From positions 9,625,001 to 9,689,000 of the forward strand of contig CM034398.1 in the NCBI GenBank assembly GCA_019925095.2: a stretch of DNA of 64,000 nt, in the 5' to 3' direction. Position 1 is the stretch's first letter, and each line of letters opens with the position of its first letter. The notes under the pieces were generated by a model. That model did no database searches, had not been told where the DNA came from, and saw only the letters and a list, made by a program, of their open reading frames with translations. Shown piece by piece: positions 54,506-64,000 of the stretch. Made by a program: the position numbers and the translations under genes. Origin of the DNA: Dendrolimus kikuchii. Its lineage: Eukaryota; Arthropoda; Insecta; Lepidoptera; Lasiocampidae.

Positions 54506-56345
54506 CGTCATATGTATACAATAATACATTAGCATGATTATATTCCGTAAATCAGACATAGCTATTTGTGGACAAATAGTGTTTTCTGAGCAAATTTATA
54601 AATGTTGGTAAGGATTTGGCTTCTCTGACAGTAAGAGGCAGCATGTTCCAAAGTTTGACAGCCTGCACCGTAAAAGAATTATCATAATAGGATGAAGTGT
54701 GTGCAGGCGTCATAAGCAAGACCGCATTATTCAGTTTGTTCTTACATAGCTTATTTAGAATCAGTTAAAATTTACTTTCTTTTCATTTGGATTATTTCAG
54801 TAGATTTATTTATAACTTGTGCATTATGCAGGTGTAATAAAAATATGTTTTTAAACAGTATTATTAGCTTTAAGCAAACAACAGTGGATTGTTTGATAGC
54901 GTTATTTTTTCGTGGATATATTTTTTATTATGTAACAACATATTTTTGAAGATGTAAACTTAGCATATCAATTTAGCTGTCAATTTATTTCTGTTTAAAA
55001 TATCCTTACTATAATATAAAATATAAAATCGATGATTTAATTTTTTTTTTATAAATCGCCATCTCCTCTACCATGATGCAAGGCAGTACTTTTTTTTTTA
55101 ATAAAATAATAACATTAATAAATCACAAATTAATTAATTATCGACATATGCATCATACAAATATTATATGCATATATTACCTACTAAAGTTTTCCCGCGG
55201 CTACGCCCCGGATCAAACCCTGGGCATTAATTCTGTTTTACCCACATAAAAACTGGATTAGGTTTATCTATAATATTCTAAGCATGCCGTGTCTGTACAT
55301 TGAGACTATTAAAAAAAAATCAACTGAAGTAGACTATATAAACGATAGAGGACACAATGCATATTTTTTTATTTCTTGTCTGTTTGTCAATTTGTTTTCC
55401 CGGGAGCAGTTTGTGCAGGTGCATAAAAAATATTCCGACAATTTTCACTAAAACAATAGTGGCGGTGCTTTGTGTCCCGGGAATCCCACGAGAATTTCAA
55501 GTCAAGCGTGGACGAAGTCACGAGCATATCCTAGTTATTAATAATAATTGTAACATGTTCACATAGTTTTATCCACAGCGATAAATAATAATTAATCTTT
55601 AAAAAAAATATCTTTATTTTTGTTCATAGCACAGCACATAATCGTTTCCTCATGAAAAAAATGTTGTCTATACCTTACGTATTTTATAAAAATATTTACT
55701 GTAAAATAGATGGCTGAGGTGATAAGCCATTCAATAAACAAAAAACAACTTTGTGACACTTCACGTGCTTAAAGGAAAGATTATGTTATAAATTTTGCAA
55801 AAGTAATGATCCCGTGGAAAGATGTAACATTATTTCCTAAATGTAGAACAATATATAGGGTAGTTATAAGTACATTGATTTAGGTAAAAAAAATGTTTAT
55901 CTATGTACACTGTTTACATATACACTGTTTTTCCTTAGGACATTTTCGTACATTACAAACAGGATTTTTGCAATGAATTACACTATTTAATTATGTTTAA
56001 AACTCTTAGATAACTTAAGCCACGTCTGAAGCTCCCTCCCTCCCAGCTTAATATTATATAAAACTATTAGAGCTAGGCATGTTACAGAAGATTTTCGTGT
56101 GCCGCTTTTTCTCTTTAAGTCACAACATATTGCTAAGCGGAGATAAATTAGATTAGGCTTTCATAGACTAAATAAAATTTAAACTAAATAATTAAAATGA
56201 ACAAGTTAGGCTAAATAAAACTTTAACAATACTCTTTGATACTTGACATCTTTGCCTTCCGTGGTCACGGCTACTGAAAAGTGGCCGATACGTGGGAATA
56301 ATAAAAATCAAATAAATTGCCGTGCTTAAAACCGGTAAAACCTAG

Positions 56346-56392
<47 letters not shown>

Positions 56393-59300
56393 TAATTTTT
56401 TGACCAATTTTTTTGGTATTTTATTTTTTAGGTTGTGTAATCCCCCAGCGTTATATATTAGGAGTTATGGGTCTTATGGGTGTATGCAATGCTTATACCA
56501 TGAGAGTATGTCTTAACTTAGCCATAACTCAAATGGTGAATAGGACAAAGAGCGAAGGAAATAATTTCACTGACCCTGATGCATGTCCAGACGATGCTAC
56601 GATTGGAAATCAGACGACTCACACCTTGAAACCTGTGAGTATCATAAAATAATTTTAGTACCATAATTATAACAGTACAGGGGCTCAATTGCTATTTGAA
56701 TATCTTGAAGTTGTGAAGATATTCAAAGTTTTCCATTCCATCGCGATAGTGTTAAAAGTTCGTGTTCTACTAAATCCATAGTATCGTCGCGGCAAAAAGT
56801 AGAAAAAATTGGTATTACAATTAGCAGAAATGACTTTAGCCGAAATGAATATAGGAAATGTACCAAATAATTCAAATTCACGAGATTTTGCTTATGAAGA
56901 TAGAGTGGCGTGCTACAGGCACACCATTAAAATTGAAAGAATACCAAAATTCGGCGATTTTGGTGAGATAGTAATAGCAGAATTGAGCTCCAGGTCTCAC
57001 TGCTGGGCTCGTGTGTTTATATCTCAGAGTTTATCTAAGGCGAATTGACGGGTTACATATATCGATAACCTTGACGTAGAGCTTATTTATTTATGGCACA
57101 CAGATTATTATGTTACATTACTTGTATCTTGTAAGTTTTTTTTCTGCTTTAAAAAGTAACCAAGTTCGACCTGTTTATCGAATCTACATACAAAAATGTG
57201 AAAAAGCAAACGAAAATAAAATTATAAATCTAAATTATTCGTGGTATCCATGGACTTGCTTACGACTGGATTAAAAAAGAAATAAGGCAAATCAACAGTT
57301 TCAAAGAATTAAATACTTACATATCCTCTAACAAATTAAACAAATACGGCGTACCACAAGGTGGTGTGTTAGGACCACTATTACTCATTATATATATTAA
57401 TGATTTGCACACCTTTCGCTGATGATATCTCAATAGTAGTTACAAATGACAACGAACATGATCATGTTAAACAGCTAAACGCTGTCGTAGATACTTGCAT
57501 TGAGTGCCTTACTAACAATAACCTAAATATAAATATGTCGAAAACAAGTTTTGTGCAATTTTACAATACAAAACAAAAAAAATGTTATAATAGTTGCGAG
57601 TTAGTGGAAAATTCTAATGTTTTATTTCTTCGAATTGCTTTTGACAATGTCTGTTCATGGCAGATACATATAGACAATCTTGTTAAAAAAAAGTAACAAA
57701 TTTGTATGTAAGAATATACATTGTATAAATTTTATATTCTTGTATTTGACATTTATACCTAATCTGTTTTTAACTTGACATTTATAAATATAATTTAAAA
57801 TGTAATAATATAATCATAGAACAATTTTTCACGCTAATATTGCTAGCACGCGTGAAACTATTAACATTATAATTGTATTGTAGATTCACAGTATTTTTTA
57901 CTCGTTTCGATACAATTATTTTTTGAAGATTAAAAAATTTATTTTCTATAATTTCAATTTTCAAGACAACACATTATAGAAGCAAAGAAGTGACATTATC
58001 AACACTGTCCTATATTTTCTTTAATTAAACCGTCCAACCAAACAAGTATGCGGGCCATGACATTAATTTTTATCATTTCTTACTTAAGGGCCCATGAGAA
58101 TTAACTTATTAAATAGGTCAATAGAAAAGTCATTCCAATTAACTTGCAACAAGTATAATTTATTTTAATTGCCCAGGGAAAAAATTGGCGAATGTCCAAA
58201 CGTTTCTGTTGCGATGGGTGATTACAATGTACGTACGTTCACTGCCCATTAGTAATAATGATGATATCATTGATTGCTTGTTTATTATTATATAGTTAGT
58301 GGATGACCTAAGGACTGTGAGATTGAAAATAGCATCAATTTAAAGATTTGTGCTATGTTATACATAGATAAATAGGTAGACAACACTTTATTGTACACCA
58401 GAACATAGATAAACGGAAATAGAAAAATACAAGAGATAGTCTCACGGGCGAAGGAAAAAGCGATCTCTTCCAGGCAACCCTTGGCAAGAATTGATAGATT
58501 TTTAATACTGACGGTGGTGCGGTTAATAAACATAAATACAATACATATAAATACAAAAAATATATATATATACATTTGTATATACACAATTACACGTACG
58601 CATATATATACATATGATAATACATACATACACATAATATACAACAGTATTACATAGCACGAGTACTACTGTAATTAAACTTACTTTAGTATTGTACGCA
58701 TGTTAAAAATGTAATTTCAAATTTTGTTTTACTAATGACGGAAGTATACGATTCGTTCTATTTTTAAATTTTTATAGAAATGAAGTCATTGTCCACTTAA
58801 AGAAATAAAATAATTTAATTGTTAAAAAGTTTCATATGTGATTTTACTATATCCGTATGTAATGGTTTTTCTCAGATTACGGGGTACTTTGAAGGACAAT
58901 TTGTAGTAAAAATATAAAATATTGTTGTGTAATAGTTAATACAGACGCAACTAAATAAATTTAGATTTTTTATAAGAAGATAAAAAATGAAAAGAGAACG
59001 AAAAAGCAGTTAAAAAAGTCACTTATGAAACCTTTTTTATCAATAAAGATCGTTTTATGTTTTATTTCTAATTTTTACATCTCATTTCAATAGTGAACAC
59101 ATTTAATTTCGGTTTAACGCATATTTGTAACACATCACTATTTTCCTAGTGTTAAATGCTGGTTGCGTTTGAAGCGTCCACTTTGGAGTTCAAGGTTCGC
59201 TTTTGTACTAGATTTTCTTTATATAGAGAGGCTTTCGGCATTTTTTTATTGTGAAACCACTAGCACGCATTATTCTTCACGACGTTAAGTCATCACCTTT

Positions 59301-62300
59301 TGGGCTTGTCTCTTCTGGGTCCTGGCGAAGGCGACATAGCTGAATATTTGTTCCCTACATAAGAAATATATTTGATTAATATTAAAAAAGTAACACAGAA
59401 TAAGTTTGCGAAGCCTATTGTGATGCCTTAAGACTTACCGATCAGTCGCATATAAATACACGCATTATAAATTATACGCACTTCCAAGCTAAGTAAGTTG
59501 TGTTAGTATTTGGTAGCGGACAACACTAGCGCTGTTTCATATCGACTGATAAGTAAATTTATTTTGCATTGATCAAGAAAAAAATACGGGCATATATTAT
59601 CTTACTTGTTACAAACAAGTAAACAGGATAATTAGTTGGTTTCTAATAAACATGGCTGTACCAGAGTAAGCGACAGTCTTGCAGTTTCTGTGGTATTACG
59701 AAGGCTACATGCATACTGAGATAGGAGTTTACCCTATTTTCATATCATTAATTATTATTCATTTCTTGCAAGATATTGTTTATTTTGCTTGACACACAAA
59801 TTGTAACTTGACCTTGCTCTTACACAAAGTTGATAACTTCTGCCTAATCAGTTTTTATATAAACAAATACGAGCATTGTAATTTGGTCATTATTTTACTG
59901 TATTGGTTGAAAGTTATGAAACAATTACCCGTTAGTTTACACACTAGCTGTGCTCGGAACTTTGTTCCAGAACTTGGATTTAATACATATATCTTCTGAA
60001 TCCTGTAAGATATCAAAATGAAACTTACATGAAAGTTTAAAACAAAAATCTTGGTTTAATCTGTTCATTCGTTTCATATAGGCGACTTGAGACAAACTTT
60101 CGAACAAACTGCCAGACAAAAGTATTGATCGAAGAAAATCGATCATTTATGATCAGGCGTCATATAAATGGCAAACCTCACCTTTAATTTTAGCATTTAT
60201 TGGGAAATGACAGACAAATTACAATTTTATTAGTTTAGGGCCGATTTTTTAATCATCAGCTAAAAGTTATAAGAAAAACAACTGACGTTTTTAATTTGAC
60301 CATTTTGTGTTTTATTCTATAGAATAACTTTTATCTGATTATTGACAAAGCGGCCCTGAGACAAATAAATGCTCGGATATTGTAAATTCTATATAACTTA
60401 TGTAGATGCAAGTACATAAAAAGGGAATCAAATTACAAAAGGCTATTATTAATATATCACCTTGGTAGGAACACCTTGAAATGCAATGATGCATACATTT
60501 TAACTCCGTGTAAAAGATATCCACTATTTAAATGATTTGTAAACAAAACAGTTACTACACTGCTTGAGGAAGTGCAAGACTGTAAATAAATTAATAAATT
60601 CATCTTGCATTAATTGTTTCTGCATCTATTCAAGAGATTAATAAAACATGGTCTTGATACGTTACTTGTTTTATTAATAAATAACAATACAAGTTCTTAA
60701 TAAGTCATTGAATGGATAACGTAATATTTGTGAGAACACATTCATTTATTACACAACGGATGAGATCACACGCCCACGCATGTGAGAGAGTAGACACTGG
60801 GGTCTATGTTTACAGAAAAATTTGTTACCAATTAGGAGAAATGGCATTAACCGAAATGAAATATTGAAAAGCCACGAAAAGTTTTAAACATTTATTTCGC
60901 GTGTTTTCGCTTATAAACATTTATAAAGATAGAGTGGCGTGTCACAAGCACGCCATTGGACTAAACAGAATACCGAAATCAGGCTGACCCACGATTGGGA
61001 CGATAGGAGCCGGTGATTTTCATGAGATAATAATAGCAGGTTTGGGCCCCAGTTCTTATTACGTTATTGAATGGATAATATAATAATTGAGAGAACATAC
61101 TAGTTTATCACATACTAGTTTACAACGGTCATGATAACTCGTCGAAACCAAGTAAGAGGGGAAGACGCCAGGGGCTTTTTTTCCCCGATAGTGGAAGGGA
61201 CCCATGGGACCACCACCTGCCAGGGCTCGCGGAGTTGCTTAGTTGCGATTTCTCCATAGCCTTGGTTTAGAGCGAAGGAAGAAATACCGAGGGGTTTTTA
61301 CTGGATATTTCCGACTTGCGTGGACATAGCAGAAATACCACTCCCACCCTAAACGGCAAATCCGACACTCTCGCAAGACAACTCCCCAAGTTAGACAGTG
61401 CATAAACAAACACAGGACCTGCACAATAGACTAATTTTGGTACCGCGCGACAGTGTACGAATCGTGTTAGCGGAACAAAGCTAAAAATACATAGCACTTT
61501 GCCATTTTCGCTTGCGAATAAATTTCAATATAGACATGTAAAACGTGCGATGTAAACTGCCGATTAGAATTATAATTTGTGGAAAACTGTTACTTAGGCT
61601 GGTGTGCATAACCATTTAAACGGTGGTTAAAATAAAATTATTGCTAAAACTATATGGTTAAACAGCGATTATTTTATTGTAACCATCGGCTAAATGTCTA
61701 TGTACACCTATCTTAGTACTCTTACTGAGAATATCTTTATTTTTTATTTTTATTGCATGAGTTCAGCAGACAGGCAGACGGCCCACTTGATGGAAAGCGG
61801 TTACAATCGCCCGTGGACATTCGCAACAACAAAGGTGCTACAAATGCGCTACTGCTCTCTTAAGGGAGACTGGAACCTGGTCACTAATGGCGACACAACT
61901 CAAGGTTGCTATGACGGCATACTCCAGACCAGGGGTGGTAGCCATCCAGTCGGGCAAATACCCTACCACATGGCTGTGGGTTGTTTTGTCGCCTCTTACG
62001 ACAGGTCGCCCGGCCGCAGGAAATTGTATTCTTTCTCCGTTCCTGCACGGACATCTGTACGTCTCTGACAAAAACTTATTCTTGTATTTCTTTTTAGTAC
62101 GCAATATTCGACTGGGACGAGAAAACGCAAGGACTAATTCTAAGTGGCTTCTATTATGGTTATGCAGCGACTCAAGTACCTGGTGGATATTTAGCTGAAA
62201 AGTTCGGTGGAAAATGGACTTTGGGAGTAGGACTTTTAAGCACAGCACTGTTCACTTTCCTGACACCTGTGGTAATAAGAGCTGGAGGCGCAATATGGTT

Positions 62301-62334
62301 ATTCATTCTCAGGGTTCTGCAGGGTATGGGCGAG
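51590..62334 (+). CDS. SLC17-family transporter gene 2, 5' part; continues past the window
   Basis: Three coding exons are visible: 51590-51692 (first, with ATG), 56432-56634 and 62098-62334. Together they encode about 180 residues. The N-terminal tail MEDKEAPIQ...LTKALRS is cytoplasmic and basic. It is followed by helix 1 (IPQRYILGVMGLMGVCNAYT), an acidic loop with NRT, NFT and NQT sequons, and helices 2-4 with PGGYLAEKFGGKW and RVLQGMGE. Introns sit at the same positions and phases (1, then 0, then 0) as in gene 1, so the two genes are tandem paralogues. The donor GTAAAT at 62335 opens an intron that runs off the right edge. The family points to a membrane anion or phosphate cotransporter; the substrate is unknown. 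Confidence 0.88.
53820..54090 (-). mobile_element. S2 SINE, antisense, strongly diverged
   Basis: It has GGCCTCCCCATTATTAG, CTCATCTTGATGTGCAGG, ATGACGATGTTGTCCTT and GAAAAACTGGACTGACTAAT in the S2 order. Confidence 0.5.
54220..54250. repeat. (GA)n microsatellite
   Basis: Clean GA run abutting a LINE 3' end (54250-54390), probably the tail expansion of that insertion. Confidence 0.9.
54250..54390 (-). repeat. LINE 3' end-like repeat, copy 1
   Basis: It shares AACACTTTATTG(C/T)ACACCA, a degenerate GCGATCT..TTTC and CAGGCAACC with 58380-58520. Its minus strand reads toward a GTGCAATAAAGTGTT end followed by the (TC)n tail. RTE-like origin is a guess. Confidence 0.5.
54463..54506. repeat. (TA)n-rich run
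   Basis: ATATATATGTATATATG followed by a TA run. Confidence 0.9.
55260..55530 (+). repeat. dispersed repeat F copy 2
   Basis: Same order of blocks as 20400-20650: ATTCTAAGCATGCC, CTGTACATTGAGACTATTA, CAATGCATAT.., TTTCTTGTCTGTTTGTC. It continues with CCCGGGAATCCCACGAGAAT. Confidence 0.5.
56347..56388. repeat. (TA)n microsatellite
   Basis: About 40-base TA run ending 43 bases before the acceptor of gene 2 exon 2. Confidence 0.95.
56432..56634 (+). CDS. transporter gene 2, coding exon 2
   Basis: Acceptor ATTTTTTAG ending 56431, donor GTGAGT at 56635, phase 1 to 0. It encodes CVIPQRYILGVMGLMGVCNA, TMRVCLNLAITQMVNRTK and the acidic sequon-bearing loop. It aligns directly with 835-1034 of gene 1 and is one codon longer. 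Confidence 0.93.
56800..57010 (+). repeat. repeat E copy 1
   Basis: It shares TTGGTATTACAATTAGCAG, AAGATAGAGTGGCGTGCTAC, CAAAATTCGGCGATTTTGGT and GAGATAGTAATAGCAG blocks with 60815-61055. Origin unknown. Confidence 0.5.
57240..57700 (+). pseudogene. LINE reverse transcriptase fragment
   Basis: The + strand encodes NKYGVPQGGVLGPLLLIIYI, NDL, then after a short deletion and frame change FADDISIVVTND (from about 57415) and a following stretch ending WQIHIDNLVKKK. GVPQG..LGP and FADD are conserved reverse transcriptase motifs of LINEs (Jockey/CR1-like). The region between NDL and FADD is shortened and out of frame, so the fragment is dead. No endonuclease or tail is present nearby. Confidence 0.8.
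58380..58520 (-). repeat. LINE 3' end-like repeat, copy 2
   Basis: ACAACACTTTATTGTACACC, GAAAAAGCGATCTCTTCC and AGGCAACCCTTGGCA are in the same order as at 54250-54390. Confidence 0.5.
60815..61055 (+). repeat. repeat E copy 2
   Basis: It has TTGTTACCAATTAGGAG, AAGATAGAGTGGCGTGTCAC, CGGTGATTTTCATGAGATAA and TAATAGCAGGTTTGGGCCCC in the same order as copy 1. Both copies lie in intron 2 of gene 2. Confidence 0.5.
61737..62053 (-). mobile_element. retroposon family A, full-length, next to exon 3 of gene 2
   Basis: A T-rich start (antisense A tail) and a TCCGTTCCTGCACGGA end. The end lies 44 bases before the exon acceptor at 62097, so the retroposon may overlap the branch-point region. Confidence 0.88.
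62098..62334 (+). CDS. transporter gene 2, coding exon 3
   Basis: 79 codons, phase 0 to 0, acceptor TTTTTAG ending 62097, donor GTAAAT at 62335. It begins YAIFDWDEKTQGLILSG and ends ILRVLQGMGE. It has the same length and borders as 2453-2689. A family A retroposon ends only about 45 bases upstream of this exon. Confidence 0.94.
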
Positions 62335-64000
62335 GTAAATATTAAAGATTGAAAATAAAGTTTTTTATATACTTATTTCATATTTTCTATCTGCTCGGCG
62401 TTTATTCTTAGCAGTGATTACTAGGGTTTGCTTTCACTGTACAATTACTGCATTTTACACATTATCAATGTTCTCTAATGCCAGATGATTAGCTATTAAA
62501 GTTATGATATATCCTACTTTACAATACAAGACATCCAGTCATCATTTTAGCTAGCTCCAAACACTGAAATAATTTATATAAGTACCGTCAAGAAAAGACA
62601 ACTATAGTAATTCGTACAGACTAGTGTAGTGGAACACTTAGAAGGTAATAAATGGCGCTGTGCAATAATTGATGTCACAAACGTTTCCCGAAACATACAA
62701 AGAATATATACAAATTTTCAACTATAACAAATGGGCCTAGGCCTGCGAGGAACAACATTAGCCTCGCTGGAAGATCTTCATTTGAGACGGAGGAGTATTC
62801 CATCTCGCTCCTCCAACCGGTAGGGTCACTCCCCTCACTAGCAACAGTTAGTTAGTGTCACAGACTGCTATAGGCAACGATTTAACCAATTTTCATTTTC
62901 TTTGGAGTCCTTTTTTTTAATACATGTATTAAATACTAGCGGTCTGGCACAGTTTCACCCGTTATATAGCCTATGACACTCCCTGTTAACCTAGCTTTCC
63001 AGCAGTAAAAGAATTTTTAAAATGGATTTAGTAGATCCAGAGATTACCCTCTATGACGTTACAAACTCACAAACTTTAACTGTTTATAATATTAGTATAG
63101 AAAACAAAATGTTGATTATTATTTCGTTTACTCTGGAAATATGAAACTAATAATAGTATCATATGTCAATGTCAAGCACATTATAAGTCTGTGGTTAAAC
63201 AGTTACATTATCACCAATGAGTTTAACCTTTAAAAATTGAATTACGATCGTATTTCGACCACTCATCGCCTCTAGCAAAAATGATTGTACTAGAAAAGTA
63301 TAATACAAGTTTCCGCAAGACCGACAGCAAGGCTACTTGGAATGCCTTAATATTTAAAAACAAGCTTTATCGAGACATAGTCTGTCTGCGATCTGGTACT
63401 AGATTTTCTAGTTAATTTTTTTTTATTTATTTATTATATCTAAAAATAAAATCTTATAATAAATTAAATACTAAAAATAAACTATATATAGAAATAAAAA
63501 AATATTTAAGAAATTATCAGTGGGGAATGTACCCAAAAGGCTGGCTGTACTGCCTCTCTGAACTGTACGAATGGCAATGCTAGTGCGTTGCCCGAGGTTA
63601 TAGACCAGCCCTTTGGTCACGTGAAATATTTTATTTTAATTTTTATATGTATTCTATTTGAAAAAATATAATATTACTAGAGTTTACCCCGCGGCGATGC
63701 CGCGGGTCAACCTCTGGTGCGTGATTCTTGTTTAAGAGCAGAAATTTTTAATACAGGTTACATTGTACTTAATTTTTATGTTAGTGCTATTTGCACTCGG
63801 AAGTTTAATTTCATTTTATATCGCAAACTATCCCATCTCCGGGATTGAAAAGTATTTATGTCCATTTTCAGTATTAAAACTACATTAAAAAAAATTACAG
63901 TCAAACCGATCCAGTATTCTTAGTAGTTTTCCGTGAAAATTGAATGGAAAGACATATCGAGTTACTATCGCATTTTTATAGATGATGAATGTCTATATCT
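62335..64000 (+). other. intron 3 of gene 2 (partial)
   Basis: It contains repeat D (62625-62836) and short stretches of the kind left by old dispersed repeats (62935-63060, 63675-63960). The next coding exon is not in the window; the equivalent intron of gene 1 is 3.3 kb. Confidence 0.6.
62625..62836 (+). repeat. dispersed repeat D copy 2
   Basis: The same repeat as 48480-48700, including GGGCCTAGGCCTGCGAGGAA. The pentamer ACTAG flanks it at 62620-62624 and 62837-62841, so it may be a solo LTR or other short insertion of about 212 bp. Confidence 0.55.

Larger units (their letters stand above)
51693..56431 (+). other. intron 1 of gene 2
   Basis: It contains an S2-related remnant (53820-54090), a (GA)n run (54220-54250) with a LINE 3' end (54250-54390), (TA)n runs (54463-54506, 56347-56388) and repeat F (55260-55530). 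The rest is AT-rich without features. Confidence 0.6.
56635..62097 (+). other. intron 2 of gene 2
   Basis: It contains two copies of repeat E (56800-57010, 60815-61055), a LINE reverse transcriptase fragment (57240-57700), a LINE 3' end (58380-58520), a GC-raised fragment of unknown origin (61140-61500) and a family A retroposon (61737-62053). Confidence 0.6.

Noticed and set aside
58288..58644. 118-codon minus-strand frame rich in Ile/Tyr/Val
   Set aside because: Low-complexity translation of TATATA/TACATA repeats and a LINE 3' end.

Overview
The window looks like arthropod, most likely lepidopteran, nuclear DNA. It is AT-rich, its genes have short coding exons separated by long introns, and it is packed with SINEs, MITE-like foldbacks, LINE fragments and complete retroelements. 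The organism call is an inference from this repeat landscape and from the gene family; no species marker is present. Layout: (1) 1-18829, + strand: the 3' eight coding exons of an SLC17-type major facilitator transporter (anion/phosphate cotransporter-like). Every splice site and phase is consistent and the stop is at 18829; the first coding exon lies left of the window. (2) 18830-25103: intergenic repeats. (3) 25104-37450: a nested retroelement. A BEL/Pao LTR retrotransposon (+ strand, 752/753-bp LTRs) has a 5'-truncated Jockey-like LINE inserted antisense in its 5' LTR, two frameshifts in gag-pol, and an R1-clade non-LTR element with two open ORFs inserted antisense in its RNase H region. 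The BEL integrase is missing. (4) 37451-51505: intergenic, holding a solo-LTR candidate, SINEs, a LINE 3' end and a MITE. (5) 51506-64000, + strand: a second, paralogous SLC17 transporter gene whose first three coding exons are visible (51590-51692, 56432-56634, 62098-62334); it runs off the right edge. The two transporter genes are tandem paralogues in the same orientation with identical intron positions and phases over the shared exons; about 65 of 79 residues match in the best-conserved exon. They probably encode 12-helix membrane cotransporters of about 530 residues. Most noncoding sequence is transposon-derived: a tRNA-derived SINE (S1), a second tRNA-headed SINE (S2), an A-tailed retroposon family (A) with six copies, a related-looking A-tailed family (B), palindromic MITEs and microsatellites. 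I found no CRISPR, no genuine tRNA or rRNA gene and no convincing new gene system. The most unusual signals are structural: a tandem, covarying stem-loop array in the BEL LTR and a series of perfect stem-loops in the 3' UTR of the R1-clade element.
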